Assembly: GCA_964447605.1 (NCBI GenBank) | Contig: CAYUTA010000016.1 | Location: forward strand, 1 to 52,273 | Reading direction: 5' to 3' | Source of the DNA: CAYUTA01 sp964447605 | GTDB lineage: Bacteria; Bacillota; Clostridia; Christensenellales; CAG-138 | DNA length: 52,273 bases | Shown here: piece by piece, positions 42,105-50,787 of the stretch | How the letters are laid out: each line of letters starts with the position of its first letter | How positions within the stretch are numbered: the stretch's first letter is position 1 | The notes under the pieces: model-generated | Told to the model about the DNA's origin: nothing | Databases searched by the model: none | The model's input: only the letters and a program-made list of their open reading frames with translations | Translations under genes and position numbers: made by a program

Positions 42105-43103
42105 TTACAGATTTTGCGCCTGCACGGCGGTGATGGCCACGACGGAAACAACATCCTCGATGCTGCAGCCGCGGGAAAGATCGTTGATGGGATATTGAAA
42201 GCCCTGGCAGATGGGGCCGACGGCCTCCGCGCCGGCGAGTCGCTGGACAAGCTTATAGCCAATGTTGCCCGCCTGCAAATCGGGGAAGATGAGCACGTTT
42301 GCCCTGCCCGCCACGGGGCTTCCGGGGGATTTGAGCTGCCCGACCTTTTCGACCAGGGCGGCGTCGGCCTGCAATTCGCCGTCGACATTGAGCTCCGGCG
42401 CAAGTTCGTGGACAAGTTTGGTTGCCTCGGAAACTTTATCGACCAGCTCATGCCTGGCGCTGCCCTTGGTGGAAAACGACAGCATGGCAACGCGTGGTTC
42501 GATGCCGCAGAGCGCCTTAGCGGTCGACGCGGTGGAAACAGCGATGGCCGCAAGCTGCTCCGCATTGGGACACGGGTTGACCGCGCAGTCTCCGAACACC
42601 AGCAAGCCGTCGTCGCCGTACGCCTTGTTCGGAACCTCCATAATAAAACAGCTGGAAACCACCGAGATGCCTTTGGCCATTTTGATGATCTGCAGGCCCG
42701 GACGCAGCGTGTCTCCCGTGGTGCTGATTGCGCCCGCAACCATGCCGTCCGCCCGGCCTTCCTTCATCATCATGGCCGCAAAAAACAGCGGGTTTTTCAT
42801 CGTCTTCTCCGCCTTGGCCATATCCACGCCCTTCTCCTTGCGCAGCTCATAGAACAGCGCAATGTAGCGCGGCAGTTCGGGGTCGGTCAGCGGATCGACG
42901 CGGTTCACGCCATCGAGCGAAACGGAAAACTTTGTCGCAACGGCGGCAATCTCATCTGCGTTGCCAAGCAACGTGACCTTTGCAAGCCCCTCGCGCGCAA
43001 TCTGCGCGGCGGCCTGCACGGTGCGCTCTTCCGTGCCCTCCGGCAGAAGGATATGCCTGACGTCCGATTTGGCCTTCAGCTTGATTTGATCCATCAAAGA
43101 CAT
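42105..43103 (-). CDS. pta: Phosphate acetyltransferase
   Basis: This 332-residue short-form Pta makes acetyl phosphate from acetyl-CoA. Family motifs: HILLPEGTEERTVQAA, ADGMVAGAISTTGDTLRPGLQII (about 135-155), SCFIMEVPN, FGDCAVNPCPNAEQLA, MLSFSTKGSA and the C-terminal GCSIEDVVSVVAITAVQAQ. The ATG at 43103 has GGAGG 12 nt upstream, a rather long spacing; ATG at 43094 would lose three residues. It is first in pta-ackA and diverges from tmcAL. Confidence 0.95.
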   Translation of the reverse strand: MSLMDQIKLKAKSDVRHILLPEGTEERTVQAAAQIAREGLAKVTLLGNADEIAAVATKFSVSLDGVNRVDPLTDPELPRYIALFYELRKEKGVDMAKAEKTMKNPLFFAAMMMKEGRADGMVAGAISTTGDTLRPGLQIIKMAKGISVVSSCFIMEVPNKAYGDDGLLVFGDCAVNPCPNAEQLAAIAVSTASTAKALCGIEPRVAMLSFSTKGSARHELVDKVSEATKLVHELAPELNVDGELQADAALVEKVGQLKSPGSPVAGRANVLIFPDLQAGNIGYKLVQRLAGAEAVGPICQGFQYPINDLSRGCSIEDVVSVVAITAVQAQNL

Positions 43104-43137
43104 GATACTTACTAGCCTCCATATATTTTTCATGCGA

Positions 43138-43170
43138 ATTATACCACAATGCGCCATGAAATGGTATACT
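43138..43170. promoter_or_regulatory. Face-to-face -10 boxes of the divergent pta and tmcAL genes
   Basis: A minus-strand TATAAT (43143-43138) and a plus-strand TATACT (43165-43170) flank a small inverted repeat (ATACCA...TGGTAT). The -35 boxes would overlap the opposite promoter and are poor, so expression of the two units may compete. Confidence 0.4.
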
Positions 43171-43200
43171 TTAATTCACATGATTTCTCAGGAGCGGCGT

Positions 43201-44403
43201 ATGCGCATTGTCGGCATTATTGCGGAGTACAATCCGCTGCATAACGGACACATTTACCATATGGAGCAGGCTAGGGCGCTCTCCGGCGCGGAGCACTGCG
43301 TGGTTGTGATGTCCGGCAACTTTGTACAGCGCGGCGAACCCGCCTGTACCGATAAATTTACACGCGCCGAGTGGGCGCTCAAGGCCGGAGCCGATCTGGT
43401 GCTCGAACTGCCGAGTATCTACGCCGTCTCCAGCGCGGAGCGGTTCGCGCTTGGCGGCGTGCGCACGCTCCTTGGCACGGGCGTGGTGACCGACCTTGCC
43501 TTTGGCTGCGAGGAATCCGATATTGCAACGCTGTATCAGTTAAGCGACATCATCTCCTCCGAACCGCCGCCCTTCCGCCATGCGCTGCGCGAACATCTCA
43601 AGCGCGGCAAATCGTACCCGCGCGCCCGCTTTGACGCGTTGGCCGATTACGGCGTGCCGGACGGCATGCTTGAGACAATTTTACAGCCGAACAACATTCT
43701 CGCCATCGAATACCTGCATGCGCTTTCCGTCTATGCGCCGAACATCCAGCCGCTGCCCATCACGCGCATTGGATGCAGCTACCACTCCGAAACGCTCTCC
43801 GGCGAATATTCGAGCGCAACGGCTATCCGCCGCGCGGTGATCGAGGGCAACCGGGAGGTTCTTTCCGCCATGCCGTCGTTTGTAGGCGGCGCGCTGTTTT
43901 ATGACGATCAGTTCCTCATTTCACCCAGCGCGCTCGAGAGCATGACGCTGTATGCGCTACGCAGGATGACACCCGCCGACCTTGCCGAGATTCCGGATGT
44001 TGGCGAGGGCTTTGAAAACGTGATCTACAAGGCTGCGCGCAGCGCCCAAAGCATGGAGGCGTTTCTTGCTGCGGTCAAAAGCAAGCGGTATACGCTTGCG
44101 CGCGTAAAGCGCATTGCCGTCAACGCGCTGCTCGGCATTACGGCCGACCAGGTGCACGCCACCATCGCCAGCCGGGAAGGTTCCTATTTACGCGTGCTCG
44201 GTTTTAGAAAGGATGCGCGCACGCTGCTTTCGCTTGTCGGCAAGCGAAAAAGCATACCGATGATCCTGCGCAATTCCGATATTGAAACCTGTCCGCTGAT
44301 CGTGCAGCGCGATGTGGAAACCGATATGTTCAGTACAGACCTGCTGTCCTATGCAACCGGAAACGCCATCAAGCGCGATGCGGCCGGACTGATTATAATC
44401 TGA
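43201..44403 (+). CDS. tmcAL: tRNA(Met) cytidine acetate ligase TmcAL
   Basis: This 400-residue enzyme forms N4-acetylcytidine at the wobble base of elongator tRNAMet using acetate and ATP. The nucleotidyltransferase motif EYNPLHNGHIYHM (residues 8-20, HxGH type) is intact, followed by MSGNFVQRGEPA, GADLVLELP, FGCEESDI and the C-terminal tRNA-binding part with YKAARSA and RVKRIAVNALLGI. AGGAGCGGCGT precedes the ATG. Use of acetate fits its place beside pta-ackA, though this may be chance. Confidence 0.94.
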   Translation: MRIVGIIAEYNPLHNGHIYHMEQARALSGAEHCVVVMSGNFVQRGEPACTDKFTRAEWALKAGADLVLELPSIYAVSSAERFALGGVRTLLGTGVVTDLAFGCEESDIATLYQLSDIISSEPPPFRHALREHLKRGKSYPRARFDALADYGVPDGMLETILQPNNILAIEYLHALSVYAPNIQPLPITRIGCSYHSETLSGEYSSATAIRRAVIEGNREVLSAMPSFVGGALFYDDQFLISPSALESMTLYALRRMTPADLAEIPDVGEGFENVIYKAARSAQSMEAFLAAVKSKRYTLARVKRIAVNALLGITADQVHATIASREGSYLRVLGFRKDARTLLSLVGKRKSIPMILRNSDIETCPLIVQRDVETDMFSTDLLSYATGNAIKRDAAGLIII

Positions 44404-44441
44404 AATATGCGGCCGCGCTGCAAAACCTGCCGGGCGCGCAG

Positions 44442-44476
44442 CGCTTTCCGCCGGGCTTTGCGGCAGAAAGCGTTTT
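44442..44476 (+). terminator. Stem-loop after tmcAL
   Basis: CGCTTTC (44442-44448) pairs with GAAAGCG (44466-44472) and is followed by TTTT. It lies in the convergent gap with the next minus-strand gene. Confidence 0.5.
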
Positions 44477-44492
44477 CCCGTTTTGCGCGTGA

Positions 44493-45074
44493 TCAGGCCT
44501 CCACCTGCTCCCGCGGCAAATTCAGCAGCGCGGCAAGCTGCCTTTGGGTATAAAACGGGGCAAGCATCCGCATCGCCAGCGCGGAATCCGGCGCGCAGCG
44601 CTTTGCGTTTGTCGCGCGTTCCCACGCGCCAAACGTGCCGTAAGCAAACGTGCACCAATTTTCCTGCAGGGTCTGGTCGCGCCTGAGCACCGTGGCGAGC
44701 AACTCGCAAAACAGCTCGTCCATACAGGCCGAACAGGATTTTTGCGTAAGCAGCAAAGAGGCTTTGATCTGCTCGGTGGTTGCGGCGCCCGCCGCCTCAA
44801 GATATGCATACAGGCGGGCCGCCTCCGGCGAAAGGCGTTCCATTCGCTGCCGGTAGGGCTTGAGCTGCCAGTACAGCGCGGACGATAGATAGGTTACGCG
44901 CCCTTTATAAAACTTACTGTAAAACGCATCGCCGCGTTCCATGAGCGTGACGATGGCGTTCCAGTCCCCGCCAACGTCCCACAGGCACGGCAGATAGCGG
45001 TTTTCATTACAGAGCAGCAGGCCGTGGCCGGCAAAATAGGCTTGCAGGTTTTCAACCGCCGTTCTTTGCGACAA
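44493..45074 (-). CDS. AlkZ-like winged-helix family protein (tentative)
   Basis: This 193-residue cytoplasmic protein resembles clostridial AlkZ-related proteins (distant relatives of the crosslink-repair glycosylase YcaQ). It has AYFAGHGLLLCNENRYLPCLWD, GDAFYSKFYKGRVTYLS and a winged-helix-like part around ARLYAYLEAAGAATTEQIKASLLL (about 92-115). I do not see catalytic residues I could name. The TTG start at 45074 is supported by GGAGGG 8 nt upstream; no ATG is available. It is transcribed alone, convergent with tmcAL. Function is unproven; a DNA-binding or repair role is only suggested. Confidence 0.65.
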   Translation of the reverse strand: MSQRTAVENLQAYFAGHGLLLCNENRYLPCLWDVGGDWNAIVTLMERGDAFYSKFYKGRVTYLSSALYWQLKPYRQRMERLSPEAARLYAYLEAAGAATTEQIKASLLLTQKSCSACMDELFCELLATVLRRDQTLQENWCTFAYGTFGAWERATNAKRCAPDSALAMRMLAPFYTQRQLAALLNLPREQVEA

Positions 45075-45238
45075 ACGATTCGCCCTCCCTCCCGCGTCCT
45101 CCCGCGCCAAGCGCGGCCGCGATTCTCACCGTTTTGCTGGAATGCGCCGTCGTTTTCGGTTGCCGCCCCCGCCCACAGACGGCGAGAAAACGGGCGGCTT
45201 CCAAATCCTGCGGAGCATAGGATAACCACGCAGTGGGT

Positions 45239-45265
45239 ATTATAGCATACCCTTGCGCAAAACAA
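45239..45265 (-). promoter_or_regulatory. Extended -10 promoter of the AlkZ-like gene
   Basis: On the minus strand TGCTATAAT (45247-45239) is an extended -10 box; TTGTTT lies 15 nt upstream. RNA would begin near 45232, giving a leader of about 160 nt. Apart from this and the promoter at 45439, the gap 45075-45536 shows nothing I can identify. Confidence 0.5.
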
Positions 45266-45438
45266 CCAAATTTTTTACATAGTAGGGAAATCGCTGCATC
45301 TGACAAAGAAACGTCCTTAGCTTTTTTGCGGCTTCGGCGGCATGTACGCCGGAACGGAGGCGAACCCGCCGCATTCTTATCCAAACGCATGAAAATACAA
45401 TTTTTATCCGCTTGCCCTATGCTGCATATGGCGCATGC

Positions 45439-45467
45439 TTGCAGGCAGCGCCCCGATTTGCTATACT
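45439..45467 (+). promoter_or_regulatory. Promoter of the ecf-truA-tadA operon
   Basis: TTGCAG (45439-45444), a 17-nt spacer and TATACT (45462-45467) lie about 70 nt before ecfA1. Confidence 0.6.
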
Positions 45468-45536
45468 GAATTGTCTCGGCTGTCGAAAAACCGGGCATGA
45501 CACGACAGCTGGCAAAAGAAGACGAATGGATAGCGT

Positions 45537-46376
45537 ATGATCGAACTCAAAAACATCTGTTACCAATATCCCGATGCGGGTAAAATTGCTCTTGATGATA
45601 TTTCGCTCACCATTCCCGATGGCGAAATCGTCGCCATTTGCGGACACAATGGTTCCGGCAAGAGCACGCTGGCCAAGCACCTCAACGCATTGCTCCTGCC
45701 AACGAGCGGCTCCGTGTTTGTCGACGGCATGGATACCCGCGAAGCGTCGCATACGCTGGAAATCCGCCGCCGCGTCGGCATGGTGTTTCAGAACCCGGAC
45801 AATCAGCTTGTCACCACCATTGTCGAAGAGGACGTGGGATTCGGTCCGGAAAATCTCGGCGTGCCGCCCGGGGAAATCCTTACCCGGGTTGAACGCGCGC
45901 TCGACGAGGTAAACATGCGCGCATATGCAAAGAGCGCCAGCCATGCGCTCTCTGGCGGCCAGAAGCAGCGCGTCGCGATTGCGGGCATGCTGGCCATGCA
46001 GCCGGAGATCCTCGTGCTTGACGAAGCGACGGCTATGCTCGACCCCAAGGGGCGCGAAGAGGTGCTCTGCACCGTGCGGCGGCTGAATCGTGAGCGCGGC
46101 ATCACAATTGTCATGATTACGCAGTACATGGAGGAAACCGTGGATTGCGACCGCATCTACGTGCTGAATGCTGGCCGGCTTGCCGCAAGCGGAACGCCGC
46201 GTAAAATCTTCGGGCGACGCGCGCTGTTGAACGAGTGTGGGCTTGACGCGCCGGCGTACGTGAAGCTGCGCGATGCGCTCGCCGATGCGGGCATGCCGAT
46301 TGCCGGCGCGCCCCTGCGCTGCGGCGAGCTTTGTAAGGCCATATGCAACGCGTTTTCGCAGGAGGGCAACCGCTGA
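45537..46376 (+). CDS. ecfA1: Energy-coupling factor transporter ATPase EcfA1
   Basis: This 279-residue ABC ATPase is one of two forming the motor of the shared group-II ECF vitamin importer. Walker A GHNGSGKST (residues 36-44), Q-loop FQNPDNQL, signature LSGGQKQR and Walker B ILVLDEATAMLD are all intact, and the C-terminal ECF-type tail is present. Only a weak ribosome site (GGATAGC) precedes the ATG. No substrate-binding S component is encoded nearby, as expected for a module shared by several dispersed S proteins (folate, riboflavin, cobalamin and so on). Confidence 0.94.
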   Translation: MIELKNICYQYPDAGKIALDDISLTIPDGEIVAICGHNGSGKSTLAKHLNALLLPTSGSVFVDGMDTREASHTLEIRRRVGMVFQNPDNQLVTTIVEEDVGFGPENLGVPPGEILTRVERALDEVNMRAYAKSASHALSGGQKQRVAIAGMLAMQPEILVLDEATAMLDPKGREEVLCTVRRLNRERGITIVMITQYMEETVDCDRIYVLNAGRLAASGTPRKIFGRRALLNECGLDAPAYVKLRDALADAGMPIAGAPLRCGELCKAICNAFSQEGNR

Positions 46377-46377
46377 A

Positions 46378-47235
46378 ATGCCAATTCAAATCGAACAGCT
46401 GCAACACACCTATCTCCCCGGCAGCGCGTTGGCTTATCCCGCGCTTTCCGGCATTACGCTGGCTGTTGAAAACGGTGAGTTCATCGGCGTAATCGGCCAT
46501 ACTGGCTCGGGAAAAAGCACGTTGATCCAGCATTTCAACGGCCTGCTGCTGCCAACGGGCGGCACCGTGCTTGTCGATGGGCTCGACACGCGCGATAAAA
46601 AGCAGCGCATGGCCATCCGCGCATTGGTCGGTATGGTCTTCCAGTATCCGGAATACCAGCTTTTCGAAGAGACCGTGCTCAAAGACGTATCATTCGGGCC
46701 GAAGAACCTTGGCATGCCGGAGGAGGAAATTCGGGAGCGGGCTTTGGAAGCCATGACCTGCGTCGGGCTCGAGCCCAACATTTTTGCGGAAAAGTCGCCC
46801 TTTGACCTCAGCGGCGGAGAGAAGCGCCGCGCCGCGCTGGCGGGCATCCTTGCCATGCGCCCAAAGTACCTTGTGCTCGACGAACCGATGGCGGGCCTTG
46901 ACCCAAGGGGGCGCGCGGAGATTCTCGACCTGTTGGAGAGGCTGCGACGGCAGAACGGAACTACAATCGTAATGGTGTCGCATTCGATGGATGATGTGGC
47001 GCGCTATGCCGACCGTATCGCCGTGCTTGACCACGGCTCGCTCGTGTGTTTAGATTCGCCGTCAAACGTATTTTCCCAGGCCGACAGGCTGAACGAAATG
47101 GGCTTGAACATTCCGCAGGCGACGCGGCTTGCATTGCAGCTGCAGCATACCGGCCTCCCCGTGCCGGATGGCATTTTCCGCAGCGAGGAGCTGGAAAACT
47201 GGTTGATCGGGAGGTGGCGTACCCATGCAGGCTAA
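46378..47235 (+). CDS. ecfA2: Energy-coupling factor transporter ATPase EcfA2
   Basis: This 285-residue partner of EcfA1 has Walker A GHTGSGKST (about residue 39), Q-loop FQYPEYQLFEETV (the EcfA2-type sequence), signature LSGGEKRR and Walker B YLVLDEPMAGLD. GGAGGG lies 11 nt before the ATG, which starts one base after the EcfA1 stop. It overlaps ecfT by 11 nt. A longer in-frame reading from 46273 lies inside ecfA1 and is rejected. Confidence 0.95.
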   Translation: MPIQIEQLQHTYLPGSALAYPALSGITLAVENGEFIGVIGHTGSGKSTLIQHFNGLLLPTGGTVLVDGLDTRDKKQRMAIRALVGMVFQYPEYQLFEETVLKDVSFGPKNLGMPEEEIRERALEAMTCVGLEPNIFAEKSPFDLSGGEKRRAALAGILAMRPKYLVLDEPMAGLDPRGRAEILDLLERLRRQNGTTIVMVSHSMDDVARYADRIAVLDHGSLVCLDSPSNVFSQADRLNEMGLNIPQATRLALQLQHTGLPVPDGIFRSEELENWLIGRWRTHAG

Positions 47236-48037
47236 CATTATGCTGGGCCAGTTTTTGCCCGGCGACAGCGTCGTCCACCGGCTTGACCCGCGCACAAAAA
47301 TACTGCTGATGGTGCTGTATATCGCCATCGTATTCGTGGTTCGGTCGCTGCCTGTATTCCTGTTGCCCGCATTGCTGCTTTTATTGATGTTTCTGTTGGC
47401 ACGGGTGCCCGCATCGTATTTTTTTTCATCCATCAAGCCGCTGCGCTTCCTGCTCGTATTCATGTTTGTGCTCAACCTGTTCTTTACGGCGGGCGACGCC
47501 GTGCTTTGGCAGTGGAAGTTTCTTGTGATTACGCGCGAAGGGCTGCGGCAGGCGGTTTTCATCACCATCCGGCTTGCCCTGCTGGTGGCCGGCACCTCGA
47601 TGCTGACGCTGACAACCTCCCCCATCGCCCTGACCGACGGACTGGAGCGCCTTTTAACGCCGCTCCGGGTCTTTCGTTTCCCTGCGCACGAGTTGGCCAT
47701 GATGATGACCATCGCCCTGCGGTTCATCCCTACGCTGATGGAGGAGGCCGAGCGTATCCGGAAGGCGCAGATGGCACGCGGCGCGGATTTTGAGAGCGGG
47801 CACCTGATTCAGCGCGCAAAAAGTATGATCCCCATCCTCGTGCCTCTGTTTGTTTCCGCTTTTCGGCGGGCCGACGAACTGGCGATGGCGATGGAGTCGC
47901 GCTGCTACCACGGCGGCGAGGGTCGCACGCGCATGCATGAACTGCATCTGCACGCGCGCGACGCGACCGCCGCGCTGGCAATGGCCGCCACGCTTGTCGC
48001 CATCCTGCTTTTGCAGCGCTTTGTTTTCCGCGTATGA
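47225..48037 (+). CDS. ecfT: Energy-coupling factor transmembrane protein EcfT
   Basis: This 270-residue membrane scaffold couples EcfA1/A2 to S components. Five to six hydrophobic spans are seen (47-65, 70-85, 100-125, 240-262 among them). The two cytoplasmic coupling helices carry the family Ala-Arg-Gly motifs: AQMARGADF (about residue 181) and its relative AMAMESRCYHGG (about 217, usually EARCY). The start overlaps ecfA2 and the end overlaps truA by 4 nt. The ecfA1-ecfA2-ecfT-truA order is standard in Bacillota. Confidence 0.95.
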   Translation: MQANIMLGQFLPGDSVVHRLDPRTKILLMVLYIAIVFVVRSLPVFLLPALLLLLMFLLARVPASYFFSSIKPLRFLLVFMFVLNLFFTAGDAVLWQWKFLVITREGLRQAVFITIRLALLVAGTSMLTLTTSPIALTDGLERLLTPLRVFRFPAHELAMMMTIALRFIPTLMEEAERIRKAQMARGADFESGHLIQRAKSMIPILVPLFVSAFRRADELAMAMESRCYHGGEGRTRMHELHLHARDATAALAMAATLVAILLLQRFVFRV

Positions 48038-48804
48038 GGCGCATCCGTATCCTGATTGAATATGACGGCACCGCATACGTTGGCTGGCAGATCCAGCAAA
48101 ACGGCGTATCGGTGCAGGCAAAGCTCAGACAGGCCCTTTTTTCCGTTACGGGCGAGCACTGCGCCGTACACGGTTCCGGCCGGACGGACAGCGGCGTGCA
48201 TGCCCGCGCGCAGGTTGCGCACTTTGACACTGGCGCGCGTATGGATGCCGGCAAGTTCGCCGTGGCGATGAACATGTCCTTGCCGCACGATATTCGCGTG
48301 CTGTATTCCGAGGAAACCGGCGGCGATTTTCACGCGCGCTTCAGCGCCAGGGAAAAAAGCTATCGCTACACCGTTCAGCCCGGCCCGCATGCGCGCGTGT
48401 TTACCCGCAATACCGCGCTGCACGTCCATACGCCGCTCGATCTGGAACGCATGCGCCGCGCCGCCGCTTTGTGCGCCGGCAAGCACGACTTTTCGGCGTT
48501 CATGTCGGCCGGCTGCACGATGGAAAACACCGTGCGGACCATCTTTTCCTCAGACTGGTCCCTTGACGGCTGCCGTCTGCATTATGACGTGACAGGAAAC
48601 GGCTTTTTATACAATATGGTGCGCATCCTTGCCGGTACGATGCTGGAAATCGGCTCCGGCAAGCGCGATACGGAGTGCATTTTGCGTGCGCTGGAATCCT
48701 GCCGGCGCAGCGACGCAGGCCCTACCGCACCGGCGCACGGGCTTACGCTGATGCGCGTGCGCTATCCGGATTTCGACACCGACGAGGTGCTGCGGTGGCT
48801 ATGA
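48034..48804 (+). CDS. truA: tRNA pseudouridine synthase A
   Basis: This 256-residue enzyme forms pseudouridine at positions 38-40 of the tRNA anticodon arm. The catalytic Asp is in GSGRTDSGVHARAQ (about residue 54). Also present are IEYDGTAYVGWQIQ, RFSAREKSYRY, GKHDFSAFM and the C-terminal GNGFLYNMVRILAGT. It overlaps ecfT (ATGA) and tadA (ATGA), so it is coupled to both. Confidence 0.97.
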   Translation: MRRIRILIEYDGTAYVGWQIQQNGVSVQAKLRQALFSVTGEHCAVHGSGRTDSGVHARAQVAHFDTGARMDAGKFAVAMNMSLPHDIRVLYSEETGGDFHARFSAREKSYRYTVQPGPHARVFTRNTALHVHTPLDLERMRRAAALCAGKHDFSAFMSAGCTMENTVRTIFSSDWSLDGCRLHYDVTGNGFLYNMVRILAGTMLEIGSGKRDTECILRALESCRRSDAGPTAPAHGLTLMRVRYPDFDTDEVLRWL

Positions 48805-49316
48805 CGAACGGAAGGATTACGGGTATGCGGACCGCCCGGGGCGCCGCGCAGGAAGCGTTTGTGCAGGAACGCGAGCGGTTTATGCGCATGGCGCTCGCGG
48901 AAGCGTGCCTTGCCGCAGGCGAGAACGAGGTGCCCGTCGGCGCGGTGCTTGTGCGCAGCGGCGCGGTGCTTGCGCGCGCGCACAACCGCTGCAAGCAGCT
49001 GCACGACCCAACCGCGCACGCCGAGCTGCTCTGCATCCGGGAAGCCGCGGCGCAGTCTGGCGGGCGTCTGAACGGCTGCACGCTTTATGTCACGATGGAG
49101 CCATGCGCCATGTGTACCGGCGCCGCGGTACACGCAAAGCTGACGCGTCTGGTTTTCGGCGCATTTGATGTACGCGCGGGCTGCTGCGGCTCGGTTTTTG
49201 ATCTGGCCGACCATTGCTTTCTATCCAGCGTCACGGTCTGGGGCGGCATTCTGGAGGAGGAGTGCGCGCGGCTTTTGACCGGCTTTTTTGAGGCAAGGCG
49301 CAATGGGCGCGCATGA
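48801..49316 (+). CDS. tadA: tRNA-specific adenosine deaminase TadA
   Basis: This zinc enzyme converts A34 to inosine in tRNAArg(ACG). The deaminase motifs HAELLCIREA (His and catalytic Glu) and EPCAMCTGA (two Cys ligands) are intact, with EVPVGAVLV and the C-terminal HCFLSSVTVWGGILEEECA. Two starts are possible: ATG at 48801, overlapping truA by 4 nt (used here, 171 residues), or ATG at 48825 with GGAAGG 9 nt upstream (163 residues). The second is closer to usual lengths. Confidence 0.93.
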   Translation: MTNGRITGMRTARGAAQEAFVQERERFMRMALAEACLAAGENEVPVGAVLVRSGAVLARAHNRCKQLHDPTAHAELLCIREAAAQSGGRLNGCTLYVTMEPCAMCTGAAVHAKLTRLVFGAFDVRAGCCGSVFDLADHCFLSSVTVWGGILEEECARLLTGFFEARRNGRA

Positions 49317-49340
49317 CCACGGACAGGGAGGCCGTTTTTC

Positions 49341-50285
49341 ATGGTTCTTACCGTAACGCTCAACCCGGCGCTTGACCGCATACTGTTTATTCCGGCTTTC
49401 TTGCCAGGGCATGCCAACCGCATTTACCGCCGGGAAAACTGCATCGGCGGCAAGGGCGCGCACGTATCATGGAACCTGTCCGATCTGGGCATGTCCAGCG
49501 TGGCCACGGGCATTGCGATGGGTCCGACCGGACAGGTGTTTTTGAAGGCGCTGTCCGGCCACGGCGTCACCTGCGATTTTTATGCGCCGGACGGCGGGGA
49601 TACGCGCACGAACTACATCATCGTCGAGGACACCGGCGTTTGCTCGCTGGTATGTGAAAAAGGTCCGCGGATTACGCCGGCGATTCTGGACGCCTACCTG
49701 CCCTATTATCAGCGGCTCGCCCGGGACGCGGACGTGATCGTCATCTCCGGCGACGCAAGCAACTACGTCAGCCGCGAGGGCAGCTCGTTCCAGCAGGCAT
49801 TACTGGAACGGGGCAACGCCGCGGGCGCGCGCGTCGTGCTCGATGCAAACGGCATGTCGCTTAGGGAAGGCGTTGTCTGCCACCCGTACCTGATCAAGCC
49901 CAATGCGGAGGAGCTTGCGGAATTGACGGGGCTGCCGACTGAAACCGATGCCGATGTGATCGCGGCCATCCGCGCGTTGGAACGGTATGACATCCCCGTC
50001 ATTGCGGTGTCGCTGAGCAGCCGCGGCAGCATCGTACGCCGCCACGACACGTTTTACCGCGTCGGCTGCGCCCCGGCGGAGTGCCGCAATGAAGTGGGCT
50101 GCGGGGACGCGTACCTTGCCGGCCTGGTCTATGGACTGGCTCAAGACGCACCGGATGCGGATTGGCTGGCGTTTGCCGCCGCATGCGGCGGCGCACAGGT
50201 CGAGAATCCGCTGACCGTGGGGCTGGACGGCAACCGGGCGCATACGCTGAAGCAGGCGGTTCCGGTCAAAATTCTGAAGATTTAA
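49341..50285 (+). CDS. PfkB-family sugar kinase (1-phosphofructokinase/tagatose-6-phosphate kinase-like)
   Basis: This 314-residue kinase begins MVLTVTLNPALDRILFIP and has the PfkB signature 1 region with IGGKGAHVSWNLSDLG (about 36-51) as in FruK/LacC, KPNAEELAELTG (about 190), and the anion-hole/catalytic-base motif in EVGCGDAYLAGLVYG (about 253). That motif is usually GAGDS; Cys for Ala and Ala for Ser are mild changes, and the Asp base is kept. GGGAGGCC precedes the ATG. No sugar phosphotransferase or fru operon is nearby, so the sugar phosphate substrate is open. Confidence 0.88.
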   Translation: MVLTVTLNPALDRILFIPAFLPGHANRIYRRENCIGGKGAHVSWNLSDLGMSSVATGIAMGPTGQVFLKALSGHGVTCDFYAPDGGDTRTNYIIVEDTGVCSLVCEKGPRITPAILDAYLPYYQRLARDADVIVISGDASNYVSREGSSFQQALLERGNAAGARVVLDANGMSLREGVVCHPYLIKPNAEELAELTGLPTETDADVIAAIRALERYDIPVIAVSLSSRGSIVRRHDTFYRVGCAPAECRNEVGCGDAYLAGLVYGLAQDAPDADWLAFAAACGGAQVENPLTVGLDGNRAHTLKQAVPVKILKI

Positions 50286-50787
50286 GCCGCGTAAAATAAG
50301 CGGCAAAAGCGGCCCCTCAAGCACGCTCACGCCCCGGCCAAGCGATGGGCATTTCAAAAACAGCCCCGTGAACCGGCAGGCTTGGCATCCATAGGAGCAG
50401 GCGCTGCGCCCTCCGTTTTGAACACTGCAATCGAAATTGCGGCATGCTCCGTTACAAGATTATTGGAGCCGCGACCATAATGGGCCGCCCTCTTCCGTAC
50501 CATATCTGACCTCCTATAGCAATACGGATGACGCCATTATATCAACACAATCCGCAGGCTGCATGTCGGTGCACGCTCCGCATCCGGCGCCGTTTCCGTT
50601 CATCGGCGCTGCTGTATAATTGCTCTTTTCATGTCAAATCGTGATTCCCACACTTTAATGGTTTTTATGCGGATGTCGAAAACCCAGCCGCCTGTAACCC
50701 AAATTGTCCGCATGCCGTGATCTGCACGATTCTTTTTGCCGCTTCATAGTATAGCAGTACCATGACATTAACCGGGAGGAATGGACA
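50286..50787. other. Gap before the cotJ operon
   Basis: These 502 nt contain the possible small gene 50354-50503 on the minus strand with its promoter. A CATAGTAT at 50745-50752 lies 36 nt before cotJA and resembles a sigma E -10 box, but I see no matching -35. I find nothing else. Confidence 0.4.
50354..50503 (-). CDS. Possible small protein of 49 residues
   Basis: This short open frame has unusually complete signals. AGGAGGTC lies 4 nt before the ATG at 50503, and TGATATAAT (an extended -10 box at 50544-50536, minus strand) lies about 33 nt before the ATG. The product begins MVRKRAAHYGRGSNN, is basic at its start, and is Ala/Pro-rich later with one Cys. I do not recognise it. Below the usual size limit, it could also be a leader or a chance frame in GC-rich DNA. 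Confidence 0.4.
   Translation of the reverse strand: MVRKRAAHYGRGSNNLVTEHAAISIAVFKTEGAAPAPMDAKPAGSRGCF

Noticed and set aside
50281..50310. Small stem-loop after the PfkB kinase as a terminator
   Set aside because: The stem is only 5 bp and no T-run follows on the plus strand.
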